64,000 nucleotides of DNA from Pseudomarimonas salicorniae (lineage in GTDB: Bacteria > Pseudomonadota > Gammaproteobacteria > Xanthomonadales > Xanthomonadaceae). Numbering within the stretch: the first letter of the stretch is position 1; the number at the start of each line of letters is the position of its first letter. The notes under the pieces were generated by a model. The model ran no database searches, was not told where the DNA came from, and worked only from the letters and a program-made list of their open reading frames with translations. Below are positions 1 through 8,977 of this stretch, one piece after another. The stretch spans positions 1-64,000 of the forward strand of contig NZ_JALNMH010000004.1 in NCBI RefSeq assembly GCF_023156535.1. Direction: 5' to 3'. Made by a program: the position numbers and the translations under genes.

Positions 1-250
1 TTTGCGCCGCAAAGCAGGCCTTGCCGCGGTCAAATTGTGGGAGTGCCCTTGGGCGCGACCGCAGCGCTACGGATTCACCACAGACCGCGGCCAGAGCGGA
101 TCTCCGCGGTCGCGCCCAAGGGCGCTCCCACAGTCGGGCTTCGTTGGGCGTCGGTGAGATCCATAGGGTGTGCCTTGGCGCACCGATACGAGCGTTCGGA
201 CGGTATGCCCGGTGCGGCCAGCCGCACCCTATGAATGTCTGCTTAGCGCC
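1..250. repeat. Composite palindromic repeat, copy A (beta + gamma modules, cut by window edge)
   Basis: This intergenic stretch holds two palindromic modules. The beta module, about 37-133, begins GTGGGAGTGCCCTTGGGCGC and ends with its near-perfect inverted complement. The gamma module, about 163-250, runs from ATAGGGTG to the inverted CACCCTAT followed by GAATGTCTGCTTAGCGCC. Bases 1-36 match the spacer that joins alpha to beta in the complete copies at about 9.1 kb and 61.1 kb, so an alpha module may lie just outside the window. No gene is seen here. The next feature is the end of the minus-strand aminotransferase. Confidence 0.85.
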
Positions 251-301
251 CCAACCCGCCGTTGAGATCACGGGTGGCCCCGGGGCGCCGGAGACAGGCC
301 C

Positions 302-1684
302 TCAGGCGGCCTTGACCTGCTCGTCGGCGAACCTTGCGATGGCCCGCTCCAGCGCATCGAACAGCTCGTGGACCTGCGCCTCGGTGATCACCAGCGGCGG
401 ACAGATGGCGATGGTGTCGCCGGCCAGCGCTCGCACGATCAGACCCTCTTCCTGGGCCAGCGCCGCGAGGCGGATGGCGGCCTTGGCCGACGGATCGAAA
501 CGCTTGCCGGCGCCCGGATCAGCCACCAGCTCGAGGCCACCGAGCAGGCCCTTGCCGCGTACGTTTCCGACGAAGGGCTTGCCCATCAGCCCCTGCAGGC
601 GGGCCTGGAACGGCACGCCGACCCGGGCCGCATGGCCGACCAGGTCGCGTTCCTCGAACAGTTCCAGGTTGCGCAGGGCGACCGCGGCGGCGACCGGGTG
701 GCCGCTGTAGGTGAATCCGTGGGCGAAGGCGCCGACCTGGTTGCTCGGCTCCAGCATGGCCTCGTGCATCCAGTCCGGCACGGCGACGGCGCTGATCGGC
801 AGGTAGGCCGAGGACAGCGCCTTGGCGATCGAGACCGTGTCCGGCCTCATGTCCATGGCCTCGCTGCCCATGCGCGTGCCGAGCCGACCGAAGCCGCAGA
901 TCACCTCATCGTCGATCAGCAGGATGTCGTGGCGGTCGAGCACCGCCTGGATCTTCGGAAAGTAGCCTTCCGGCGGCACGATCAGGCCCCCGGCACCCAT
1001 GATCGGCTCGGCGATCATCGCGGCGATGGTGTCCGGGCCTTCCTTCTGGATCAGGGCTTCGAGTTCGTCGGCGAGCCGGGTCGCAAAGGCCTCATCGCTC
1101 TCACCCGGGTGCGCATGGCGGAAGGCGTGCGGGCAGCCGGTGTGCATCACACCCGGAATCGGCAGGTCGAAGTGGGCGTGGAAGGGAGGCAGGCCGGTCA
1201 GGCTGGCCGAGGCCAGGGTGACGCCGTGATAGCCATTCAGACGGCTGATGATCTTCTTCTTGTTCGGACGCCCGGTGACGTTGTTGTAGTAGCGGACCAG
1301 CTTGACCTGGGTGTCGTTGGCGTCAGAACCCGAGTTGCCGAACAGGAACTTCCACGGCCCGGTGTGACGCTTGGACGGCGGCACCCAGGACTCCAGCTTC
1401 TCGGCCAGCAGGATGCCCGGCTCATGGCTGCGCGAGGCGAACAGCTGGCCATAGGCGAGCTTGCGCATCTGCGTCGTCGCCGCCTCGACCAGGGCCTCCT
1501 CGCCATAGCCGATGGCCACGCACCACAGGCCCGCCAGGCCCTCGATATAGCGCTTGCCGTGGGTGTCCCAGACGTAGATGCCCTCGCCGCGCTCGATGAC
1601 CAGCGGGCCGGTCTTGCGGTGCATGGCCAGGTTGGTGGCCGGGTGCAGCAGGTGGGCAAGGTCTTTCTCGGCAAGTGCTTCCAT
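302..1684 (-). CDS. Class III aminotransferase (omega-amino acid / putrescine-pyruvate type)
   Basis: This is a PLP-dependent fold-type I class III aminotransferase of 460 residues, a normal length for the family. Visible motifs are the NSGSDAND phosphate-binding loop near residues 117-124, the cofactor aspartate within IDDEVICGFGR near 257-267, and the Schiff-base lysine in SIAKALSS near residue 288. The N-terminal HPATNLAMHRKTGP segment and overall layout resemble omega-amino acid:pyruvate or polyamine (SpuC-like) transaminases rather than ornithine or GABA enzymes. The amino donor cannot be fixed from sequence. The ATG at 1684 is preceded by a CAGGA-like ribosome site. The gene stands alone, divergent from mrfA. 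Confidence 0.88.
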   Translation of the reverse strand: MEALAEKDLAHLLHPATNLAMHRKTGPLVIERGEGIYVWDTHGKRYIEGLAGLWCVAIGYGEEALVEAATTQMRKLAYGQLFASRSHEPGILLAEKLESWVPPSKRHTGPWKFLFGNSGSDANDTQVKLVRYYNNVTGRPNKKKIISRLNGYHGVTLASASLTGLPPFHAHFDLPIPGVMHTGCPHAFRHAHPGESDEAFATRLADELEALIQKEGPDTIAAMIAEPIMGAGGLIVPPEGYFPKIQAVLDRHDILLIDDEVICGFGRLGTRMGSEAMDMRPDTVSIAKALSSAYLPISAVAVPDWMHEAMLEPSNQVGAFAHGFTYSGHPVAAAVALRNLELFEERDLVGHAARVGVPFQARLQGLMGKPFVGNVRGKGLLGGLELVADPGAGKRFDPSAKAAIRLAALAQEEGLIVRALAGDTIAICPPLVITEAQVHELFDALERAIARFADEQVKAA

Positions 1685-1800
1685 GGCGGGTCCTGGTCTT
1701 AAAACGGCCAGCCTATCAGCGTCGGCGCGGCCTCGCGCGTCTCATCCGGTGAGACGCCGCGCGCGTGTGATCCGCGCACCGCCGCCGACTGCCGATCGCC

Positions 1801-4197
1801 ATGCTCGCCCCCAACGTCACTCCGCTGTTTCCCAGCCGCGAAACCCTGCCCGAGGCGCCGTCGCGGGATGCCGGAAAGCTCGTTCGCGCCCTGTCCGGCA
1901 AACACGCCGACCGCATCACCGGCCAGCTGACCCTGCCCGCGCGCCCGGCCGACACCCGACCGTTGCCGGAAGACCTCGGCCCGCGCATCCGCAGCGCGCT
2001 GGAGGCCCGCGGCGTCACCGCCCTCTACTGCCATCAGCTGCAGGCCTGGGAGGCGACCCGACGCGGCGAGCACGTGGTCATCGCAACCCCTACCGCCTCG
2101 GGCAAGACCCTGTGTTACACCCTGCCGGTGCTGGATGCGGTAATCCGTGAGCAGCGCCGTGCGCTGCACCTGTTCCCGACCAAGGCGCTGGCCCAGGACC
2201 AACTGGCCGAGCTGCTCGAGCTGAACCGCGCCGGCGAGCTGGGCGTACGCGCGCATACCTTCGATGGCGACACGCCGGGCGATGCGCGGCAGGCGGTGCG
2301 CCTGCACGGCGACATCGTGATCAGCAACCCGGACATGCTGCACCAGGGCATCCTGCCGCATCACACCAAATGGGCGCAGCTGTTCGAGACCCTGCGCTAC
2401 GTGGTGATCGACGAGATCCACAGCTACCGCGGCGTGTTCGGCTCGCACCTGGCCAACCTGCTGCGCCGGCTGCAGCGGATCTGCGCCTTCTACGGCAACC
2501 GGCCGCAGTTCATCCTCGCCTCGGCGACCATCGGCAATCCCAAGGAGCATGCCGAGGCGCTGCTCGGGCAGGCGGTCACCGCGCTAACCGACAGCGGCGC
2601 GCCCAGCGGCGCGCGCCATGTGCTGCTGTGGAACCCGCCGGTGGTCAATCGCGACCTCGGCATCCGCGCCTCGGCACGCTCGCAGTCGACACGCATCGCC
2701 CGCGCCGCCATCCGCGCCGGGCTGAAAACGCTGGTGTTCGCGCAGTCGCGGCTGATGGTCGAGGTGATCACCAAGTACCTCAAGGACGTCTTCGACCACG
2801 ACCCGCGCAAGCCCGAGCGCATCCGCGCCTATCGCGGCGGGTATCTCCCCACCGAGCGCCGCGAGACCGAACGGCGCATGCGCGCGGGCAGCATCGATGG
2901 CCTGGTCGGCACCAATGCGCTGGAACTCGGTGTGGACATCGGCTCGCTCGACGTGGTGGTGCTGAACGGCTATCCGGGCTCGATCGCGGCGACCTGGCAG
3001 CGACTGGGTCGCGCCGGCCGCCGCCAGCGCCCGGCGCTCGGCGTGCTGGTGGCCAGCAGCGAGGCGCTGGACCAGTATGTGGTGCAGCACCCGGAATTCT
3101 TCTTCGGCGCGCCGCCGGAACAGGCGCGCATCGCCGCCGATCAGCCGCTGATCCTGCTCGACCATATCCGCTGCGCGGCGTTCGAACTGCCATTTTCGGA
3201 AGGCGAGCGATTCGGCAGCGTGGAGCCGGCGCCCTATCTGCAGCTGCTGGCCGACAGCGGCGTGCTGCACGAGGAAGGCGGTCGCTTCGAATGGATCGCC
3301 GACAGCTATCCGGCCAATGCGGTCTCGCTGCGCTCGGTGGCCGACGGCAACTTCCTGGTCATCGACCGCAGCGAGGGCCGGCAGACGATCATCGCCGAGG
3401 TCGACTACAGCAGCGCCGCGCTGACGCTTTACGAGGGCGCCATTCACCTGATCCAGTCGCAGCCGTTCCAGGTCGAGAAGCTCGACTGGGTCGGCCGCAA
3501 GGCCTTCGTCACCCGCACCCGGGCCGACTACTACACCGACGCTATCGACTACACGAAGCTCAAGCCGCTGGAGATCTTCGAGCGGGGCGCCAGCGGCGCG
3601 GGCGAGGTGGCGCATGGCGAGGTGCACGTGGTGCGCCGCGTCGCCGGCTACAAGAAGATCCGCTACTACACCCACGAGAACATCGGCTACGGGCCGGTCA
3701 CCCTGCCCGACCAGGAACTGCACACCACCTCGGTGTGGTGGAGCCTGCCGGCGACGGTGCTCGAACGCGAGTTCGCATCACGGCAGGCGGTGATCGATGG
3801 TTTCCTCGGTGCCTCGACGGCCCTGCATACGGTGGCGACGCTGGCAGTGATGGCCGAGGGCCGCGATCTGCAGAAGGCGGTCGGCACTGGCGACGGGGCG
3901 ATCCGCGGGCGCGGCGCGCCCTCGCCATTCAGCGTGCCGCGCGAGGGCGACGAGGACACCGGCGACTTCGCGCCCACCGTGTATCTCTACGACAACTACC
4001 CCGGCGGCATCGGCCTGTCCGAGCCGCTCTACCTGCGCTCGCACGAGCTCCTGCAGCGGGCCCGCGAGCTGATCGAGCGCTGCGCCTGCGCGGAGGGCTG
4101 CCCCGCCTGCATCGGCGCCCAGTCCGGCGAACCCGCGGCAGAGCCGCCCAAGCCGCTGGCCCTGCGCGTGATCGGCCTGCTCGAGCGCGCCGCATGA
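1801..4197 (+). CDS. mrfA: DEAD/DEAH-box repair helicase with C-terminal DUF1998-type zinc domain (MrfA/YprA-like)
   Basis: The protein has 798 residues. Helicase domain 1 carries Walker A ATPTASGKT near residues 95-103 and the DEIH box near 204-207. Domain 2 follows (TNALELGVDIG and the QRLGRAGRR motif VI). The C-terminal DUF1998-type domain has a four-cysteine cluster in CACAEGCPAC. This layout is that of YprA/MrfA and Hrq1 helicases. In Bacillus subtilis MrfA acts with the nuclease MrfB in mitomycin C repair. The next gene here is the MrfB-type nuclease and the two overlap by ATGA (4194-4197), which strongly supports the assignment. I see no clear Shine-Dalgarno sequence before the ATG at 1801, so the start is the least certain part. 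Confidence 0.88.
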   Translation: MLAPNVTPLFPSRETLPEAPSRDAGKLVRALSGKHADRITGQLTLPARPADTRPLPEDLGPRIRSALEARGVTALYCHQLQAWEATRRGEHVVIATPTASGKTLCYTLPVLDAVIREQRRALHLFPTKALAQDQLAELLELNRAGELGVRAHTFDGDTPGDARQAVRLHGDIVISNPDMLHQGILPHHTKWAQLFETLRYVVIDEIHSYRGVFGSHLANLLRRLQRICAFYGNRPQFILASATIGNPKEHAEALLGQAVTALTDSGAPSGARHVLLWNPPVVNRDLGIRASARSQSTRIARAAIRAGLKTLVFAQSRLMVEVITKYLKDVFDHDPRKPERIRAYRGGYLPTERRETERRMRAGSIDGLVGTNALELGVDIGSLDVVVLNGYPGSIAATWQRLGRAGRRQRPALGVLVASSEALDQYVVQHPEFFFGAPPEQARIAADQPLILLDHIRCAAFELPFSEGERFGSVEPAPYLQLLADSGVLHEEGGRFEWIADSYPANAVSLRSVADGNFLVIDRSEGRQTIIAEVDYSSAALTLYEGAIHLIQSQPFQVEKLDWVGRKAFVTRTRADYYTDAIDYTKLKPLEIFERGASGAGEVAHGEVHVVRRVAGYKKIRYYTHENIGYGPVTLPDQELHTTSVWWSLPATVLEREFASRQAVIDGFLGASTALHTVATLAVMAEGRDLQKAVGTGDGAIRGRGAPSPFSVPREGDEDTGDFAPTVYLYDNYPGGIGLSEPLYLRSHELLQRARELIERCACAEGCPACIGAQSGEPAAEPPKPLALRVIGLLERAA

Positions 4198-5021
4198 GTG
4201 TCGAACGCCTGCGCACGCTGTACCGCCAGGCCAGCGGGCAGCGCCTCGACGCGCCGCCGCCGGTCGCCTCCCCGATGCCGGCCCTGCCCAGCCTGAACAC
4301 GCTGCTTCGCCGCACGCAGCGGCTGGAGGGTAGTGCGCGTCCAGGGAAGCGCGGCGCTGGCCGGCTGCCGGGACAGACGGTGGTCGATGGCCTGCAGCTG
4401 ATCCAATCGAGCCACCCGCAGCCTGCCTGCGGCCGCCTGCAGTTCGACCACGCCGAACTGGGCCAGGTGGATGCGACGAGGCTGCTGGCCATCGACACCG
4501 AAACGACGGGACTCGCTGGCGGCAGCGGCACGCGGGCCTTCCTGATCGGCGCCGCCGACTGGCATTCGGGCAGTCTGCGCGTGCGCCAGCTGCTGCTGAC
4601 CTCGCTGGCCGCCGAAGGCGCCCTGCTGGATGCCTTCGCCGGCTGGCTGGCGCAGAGGCCGATCCTGCTCAGCTACAACGGCAAGTGCTTCGACGTGCCC
4701 CTGCTGCGCACGCGCATGCGCCTGTACCGCCGCGACCCGCGCTGCCTCGACCTGCCCCACGTCGACCTGCTCTACGGCGTGCGCCGGCGCTACCGCCAGC
4801 GCTGGGAGAACTGCCGTCTCGCCACTGCCGAGCGCGAGCTGCTGGACCTTGCCCGGGCCAACGATCTGCCCGGCAGCGAGGCCCCCGCGGCCTTCCGCCG
4901 CTGGCTGCGCGATGGCGAAAGCGAGGGCATCAGCCGCGCAGCGGAGCATAACGCCCAGGATCTGGTCAGCCTGATGCAGCTGGCGGTTCGGCTGGGCGGC
5001 GAACGCGCCACGCCCTGGTAG
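4194..5021 (+). CDS. mrfB: RNase H-fold exonuclease partner of the MrfA helicase (MrfB/YprB-like)
   Basis: The 275-residue product has an RNase H-like (YprB-type) 3'-5' exonuclease domain. The DEDD signature is complete: IDTETTGL with D101 and E103, SYNGKCFDVPL with an aspartate near 167, D191 in LPHVDLLY, and HNAQD with H252 and D255. The first 90 residues are low in conserved motifs and rich in proline and arginine. The ATG at 4194 overlaps the mrfA stop as ATGA, indicating translational coupling. The only other start-like codon nearby would lie deep inside mrfA. B. subtilis MrfB also has a TPR region, which I do not see here, so this is a shorter version. Function is inferred from family and neighbour. 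Confidence 0.87.
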   Translation: MSVERLRTLYRQASGQRLDAPPPVASPMPALPSLNTLLRRTQRLEGSARPGKRGAGRLPGQTVVDGLQLIQSSHPQPACGRLQFDHAELGQVDATRLLAIDTETTGLAGGSGTRAFLIGAADWHSGSLRVRQLLLTSLAAEGALLDAFAGWLAQRPILLSYNGKCFDVPLLRTRMRLYRRDPRCLDLPHVDLLYGVRRRYRQRWENCRLATAERELLDLARANDLPGSEAPAAFRRWLRDGESEGISRAAEHNAQDLVSLMQLAVRLGGERATPW

Positions 5022-5060
5022 CGCCCTGCCTCAACCTCGTCCTTGCAACCGCCGGGGCGA

Positions 5061-5120
5061 ATCGCCAGCAAGCTGGCTCCTACAATTCGACAGACCTGTA
5101 GGAGCCAGCTTGCTGGCGAT
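5061..5120. repeat. Alpha palindrome (REP-like), copy B
   Basis: Inverted arms ATCGCCAGCAAGCTGGCTCC (from 5061) and GTAGGAGCCAGCTTGCTGGC (from 5098) flank a 14-base centre. The element lies between the convergent ends of mrfB and manC, and the long stem could serve as a bidirectional terminator or mRNA end. The same arms recur at about 9.0, 15.8, 39.1, 45.1, 59.2 and 61.1 kb. Confidence 0.9.
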
Positions 5121-5146
5121 TGCCTGCGCAACCGACAGCTCCGACG

Positions 5147-6571
5147 CTACTTGCGTCCGTAGACGTCCTCGAGCCGGACGATGTCGTCCTCGCCGAAGTA
5201 GTCGCCGCACTGCACCTCGATCAGATGGATGTCCTTCTCGGTGTGGTTCTCCAGGCGGTGCACGGTGCCGGCCGGGATATACGTGCTCTGGTTGCGCTGC
5301 AGGAGAATCTCCTCGTCGCCGACGCGCACCTTGGCCGTGCCATGAACCACGGTCCAGTGTTCGCTGCGCCGGGCATGCTTCTGCAGCGACAGGATGCCGC
5401 CCGGCTTGACCGTCAGTCGCTTGACCTTGCAGTCCTCGGCATCCTCCAGCACGGTGTAGCTGCCCCACGGTCGATGGACCGTCAGGTGGTGCTGGGCCGC
5501 AGTGTGCTTCTCGCGCTTGAGCTGGTCGACCACGGCGCGAACAGACTGCGACTGCTCGCGATCGGTGACCAGGATGGCATCGCCCGAGTCGACGATGACC
5601 AGGTCCTGCACGCCCACCGCGGCGACGATGCGCTCGCCGGCGTCGACGTAGCAGTTCTCGGCCTCCACCAGGATCGCCTGGCCGCGCACGCGGTTGCCGC
5701 GGGCATCGGCCTCACCCAATTCGCTGACCGCCTTCCACGAGCCGATGTCGCTCCAGTCGAAGCGCGCCGGCACCACGGCGCGCTTGCCGGCTTTCTCCAT
5801 CACCGCGTAGTCGATGGAGATATCGGGCTGGGCGAGGAACAGCTCGCGATCGAAGCGCAGCGGCTCGGGCATTGACTCGCTGCCCTCGAAGCAGGCGCGT
5901 GCCGCTCCGAGCACGTTCGGGCAGGACTCTGCCGCCGCGGCCAGCAGGGCGCCGGCGGAGAAACAGAACATGCCGGCATTCCAGAAGTAGTGGCCGGAGG
6001 CGAGGTAGCCCTCCGCCGTGGCGCGGTCGGGCTTCTCGACGAAGGCCTCGATGGCCCGTCCGCCGCGCCCCTCGATCGGCGCCCCGGCGTGGATATAGCC
6101 AAATCCGGTTTCCGGATGCGTCGGGCGGATGCCGAAGGTCACCAGGTAACCGTCCGCCGCCAGGGCCGAGGCGGCCGCGACGTCAGCCGCGAAGCCGTCG
6201 ATGTCGGCGATCAGATGGTCCGCCGGCAGCACCAGCAGCTGCGCCGCCTCGCCATGCCGGACGGCGATATCCAGAGCGGCCAGGACGATGGCCGGCGCGG
6301 TGTTGCGCCCGGCCGGCTCCAGCAGAAAGCGCTGGTTCACCTTGGCGGCGGCCGGATCGCGGGCGTACTCGTCGCGCGAGAGGAAGTGGTATTCGGCGCC
6401 GGTGACAGTCAGCACCTCGCCGGCATCGGCCACCGCGAGCGCGCGGCGCAGGGTCAGACCGAGCAGCGAGTGGCCATCGCCCAGACGCATGAAGGGCTTG
6501 GGATAGCCCTGGCGGGAGACCGGCCACAGGCGCGTACCGGCACCGCCGGAGAGGATTACGGGAATCAGCAT
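5147..6571 (-). CDS. manC: Mannose-1-phosphate guanylyltransferase / mannose-6-phosphate isomerase
   Basis: This is a bifunctional 474-residue enzyme of the AlgA/XanB/ManC type that makes GDP-mannose for exopolysaccharide, LPS or glycan synthesis in the cytoplasm. The N-terminal nucleotidyltransferase has GGAGTRLWPVSR, the PK of YPKPF and FVEKPDRAT. The C-terminal type II phosphomannose isomerase cupin starts near HRPWGSYTVL and includes LQKHARRSEHW. The reading frame stays open to 6613, but I chose the ATG at 6571 because MLIPVILSGG is the usual family start. A TAAAAT -10-like box lies at 6617-6612 on the minus strand. Alternative symbols are algA or xanB. Confidence 0.92.
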   Translation of the reverse strand: MLIPVILSGGAGTRLWPVSRQGYPKPFMRLGDGHSLLGLTLRRALAVADAGEVLTVTGAEYHFLSRDEYARDPAAAKVNQRFLLEPAGRNTAPAIVLAALDIAVRHGEAAQLLVLPADHLIADIDGFAADVAAASALAADGYLVTFGIRPTHPETGFGYIHAGAPIEGRGGRAIEAFVEKPDRATAEGYLASGHYFWNAGMFCFSAGALLAAAAESCPNVLGAARACFEGSESMPEPLRFDRELFLAQPDISIDYAVMEKAGKRAVVPARFDWSDIGSWKAVSELGEADARGNRVRGQAILVEAENCYVDAGERIVAAVGVQDLVIVDSGDAILVTDREQSQSVRAVVDQLKREKHTAAQHHLTVHRPWGSYTVLEDAEDCKVKRLTVKPGGILSLQKHARRSEHWTVVHGTAKVRVGDEEILLQRNQSTYIPAGTVHRLENHTEKDIHLIEVQCGDYFGEDDIVRLEDVYGRK

Positions 6572-6652
6572 GGGCGTTTCATTCCGGCGCCGGAGGTCGG
6601 CGTAAACCACCATTTTATCCCGACACCGCTGGAACGCCCGAGGCCCCCGGCC

Positions 6653-6714
6653 GGCGGACCGTCCTCACGACGCCGTCCGCCGAAACGACGCTGCCCCGGC
6701 GGACCGGGGCAGCG
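6653..6714 (-). terminator. Candidate terminator: tandem GC-rich hairpins
   Basis: Two hairpins lie between the end of the secreted hydrolase gene and manC. The first in the direction of transcription has a 10-bp stem, GCTGCCCCGG pairing with CCGGGGCAGC (6690-6713), and a 4-base loop. The second pairs CGGCGGAC with GTCCGCCG (6653-6682). Only a weak T tract follows, so intrinsic termination is plausible but not certain. Confidence 0.45.
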
Positions 6715-6737
6715 CGGTCTTGCGTGGCGCTGTTGGC

Positions 6738-8672
6738 TCAGCGCGCGGCGTTGCTGTTCATGGTGCTGTTGCGGCTGCTGTCGAGGTACTGCGCCGGGTC
6801 ACGCATGCCGGTGACATGGCACTGTCCCGAGGTATGACCGCGGTTGCTGGCCCCGGAGAGCTGGCCATAGGCCTTCTCGGTGGTGCCGTCTTCCGGGTCG
6901 CTGAGGACGAGGTCCGCGGCGAAATTGCAGTAGTCGTTGACCCACCAGTAGGTGCTGCGGAAACCGGTGGTGTAGTAGTTGACCTTGGAGCGCGCCCAGC
7001 TGGGAATGCCCGACAGCCAGGCCGAGGCGCCGCTGTAGGTCATGTTGTCGTTGCTGCCGCACTGGACGCCGAAGAAGCCGCCGATCGCCGCGATGACCCC
7101 GGCGAGGTTGGTGCCCTGGTAGGGCGTACCCACCGACTGTATCAGCCGTCCGCTGCCGGCCTTGTCGAGCCCGCTCCAGTAGTAGGTGTACAGGTGCAGC
7201 GCCGCGGCGCCGCCCTGGCTGTGGGCGACCACGCCGAAGGAGTTCCAGGTGGCGCCGTAGTCGCGGATCAGTCGGGCGAACTGGTCATGGCTCCGGTTCT
7301 GGTTGGCATCGAGGAAGGTCGAGGCATTGCTGAAGTTCGAGGTTGGCCACACCGCGGTGGAGCAGTAGCCGTGCACCAGCAACAGGCGCGAGCCGGTGCC
7401 CTTGGACGCATCCAGCAACGAGGCCGGGCGCGGACCCATGCGCATCGATTCGTCGATGGCCAGGTCCACTGCGGCCTTGATCCGGCTGGCCGGCAAGGGG
7501 AGCGGCAGCGCGTCGGACTGCAGCAGCGGGATGAAGTGGTCGGCATCCTCGATGCGCAGATTGCGCAGCTCGAATGGCCCCTGCGCGCCGGCCTTGGCAA
7601 TCCAGCGCTGGTCGAGGCCCAGCGACAGCGCCCCATCGACCAGCTCGCTCATGCCGCCGATCCAGGCCACGGGCAGCGCGTTGCCGGCGACGTCGCGCCC
7701 CCAGACCTCGGCATAGGTCCGCACGTGGCTCGCGGCCTTGGCTGCCTGCACCGGAAGACTGATGGCGAAGCGCCCGCCGGCCGACTTGGCGACCTGTGGC
7801 GCGCCACGCAGGCTGATCGCCTGGTCGGTCACCGGAACGATATGTTCAGCGCTGCGCAGCAGGCTGCGCCCGGACTTGTCCTGGCCCTCGATCAGCACCT
7901 GCGCGGTCCACTTGCCTGCCTCCGGCACCTCGAAGCGCGCTCCATAGATGCCGTCGCCCGCTGCGGCATCGCCGTTGAGGCCATCGTCGAACATCGGCAG
8001 GGTGCGCACCATGCCGGCCGGCGAGGTCAGCCTCAGGCTGGCCTTGCTCAGCTCGCCGACGCCGAGTTCTGCCGGCGCCTCGTCCTGGCTCTCGGCCAGC
8101 ATGGCCACCACCTGCTGGGTCACCCCGACCTTGTGCTGGCGGTGGCTGAGGTAGGACACCAGCTCGAGGTCCGCATTGCCCTCGATGAGCAGGAAGGCCG
8201 GCGCGGTGGCGTCCTTGGCGGTCAGTTCCAGCGACCAGTCACCCTCGCCCAGGCCCTCGAAGTCGTAGTACTGACCCGGTACCGCGCTGCCCTCAAGGGC
8301 GAGGCGGTCGGGCCGGGCGCTGCGGGCCAGCGACTTCGCGCTCTGCCAGGCACCGCCATTGGGATGGCGCAGCCGCACGCTGGGCTCGCTGCCGGGCTCG
8401 GCCAGAAGCAGGAAGCGTGCGCGGCCATTCTCGACGGGCAGCCGGCCGCTCCAGGTGGGCACGCCCGACTTGCCGACGTTGAATTCCAGCGGAATCAGCG
8501 CGCTCTTGGAAATGACCGCAGCGCGGGCCGGGTCGGCGGGCTGCATGCCGGCGAACTCTTCCGGCGGGCCGGCCAGCTGTTTGGGCGAGAGTCCCGAGGC
8601 CAGGACAGAGGTCGAAGCGAGGGCAAGAACGGACGCAAGCGCCCGGGTCAGACGACGAGTATTCACTAGCAT
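6738..8672 (-). CDS. Secreted alpha/beta hydrolase (lipase-like) with N-terminal accessory domains
   Basis: The 644-residue product begins with a Sec signal peptide (RRLTRALASVLALASTSVLA, cleavage after ALA or ASG). The first ~400 residues look like beta-rich accessory domains, including an Asp/Gly-rich stretch (DDGLNGDAAAGDGIYGARF) typical of extracellular proteins with a choice-of-anchor X-like region. The C-terminal third is an alpha/beta hydrolase: LLLVHGYCS (oxyanion side) and AHSQGG with the nucleophile serine at about residue 485. A histidine near GHTSGQCHVTG is a possible triad member. The ATG at 8672 has a GGGAGGGG ribosome site; the frame extends upstream but without a signal-like start. 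Similar proteins are sometimes named conditioned medium factor. Substrate unknown. Confidence 0.75.
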   Translation of the reverse strand: MLVNTRRLTRALASVLALASTSVLASGLSPKQLAGPPEEFAGMQPADPARAAVISKSALIPLEFNVGKSGVPTWSGRLPVENGRARFLLLAEPGSEPSVRLRHPNGGAWQSAKSLARSARPDRLALEGSAVPGQYYDFEGLGEGDWSLELTAKDATAPAFLLIEGNADLELVSYLSHRQHKVGVTQQVVAMLAESQDEAPAELGVGELSKASLRLTSPAGMVRTLPMFDDGLNGDAAAGDGIYGARFEVPEAGKWTAQVLIEGQDKSGRSLLRSAEHIVPVTDQAISLRGAPQVAKSAGGRFAISLPVQAAKAASHVRTYAEVWGRDVAGNALPVAWIGGMSELVDGALSLGLDQRWIAKAGAQGPFELRNLRIEDADHFIPLLQSDALPLPLPASRIKAAVDLAIDESMRMGPRPASLLDASKGTGSRLLLVHGYCSTAVWPTSNFSNASTFLDANQNRSHDQFARLIRDYGATWNSFGVVAHSQGGAAALHLYTYYWSGLDKAGSGRLIQSVGTPYQGTNLAGVIAAIGGFFGVQCGSNDNMTYSGASAWLSGIPSWARSKVNYYTTGFRSTYWWVNDYCNFAADLVLSDPEDGTTEKAYGQLSGASNRGHTSGQCHVTGMRDPAQYLDSSRNSTMNSNAAR

Positions 8673-8977
8673 TCCCCTCCCAGAGAATTCACGTGGACCA
8701 GCAGGTTTTTGGATTGCTGAACTTCGACCGGGGCGGCGCATGTCCTATGGCGCTCCCGGTGACGGCGCCGCAGCGCCGCCCGTACCGCCCCGCGCCCTCC
8801 CAGACGCGGGTGCCGGTGCCTTGCACACCGGAGGCCGCGTGAACCGGATCACGGTAGCGCTGTGCGCCCGATCACCCATACGGCGGCGAATGGATAGTCG
8901 CCTGAACGAAAGTTGAAGGCAACCCGGGGGATTTCCCCAGCCCCTCGCGGGGAAGGTCTTGGCCGGGGAGGAGCGGA
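8673..8977. other. Intergenic stretch without a recognisable gene
   Basis: These 305 bases upstream of the secreted hydrolase hold no convincing reading frame. A GC-rich part (8750-8850) gives way to a short AT-richer stretch around 8885-8930. The promoter of the minus-strand hydrolase must lie near 8690-8760, but no consensus pair could be recognised. The composite repeat starts at about 8978. Confidence 0.5.

Noticed and set aside
368-1702. 444-residue plus-strand open frame opposite the aminotransferase
   Set aside because: It is the antisense shadow of a clear aminotransferase gene. High GC makes long antisense frames common, and its translation has no family motif and abnormal composition.
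2370-4193. 883-residue plus-strand frame covering most of mrfA
   Set aside because: Only the last part (from 4194) is a real protein (mrfB). The earlier part is arginine/alanine-rich out-of-frame mrfA.
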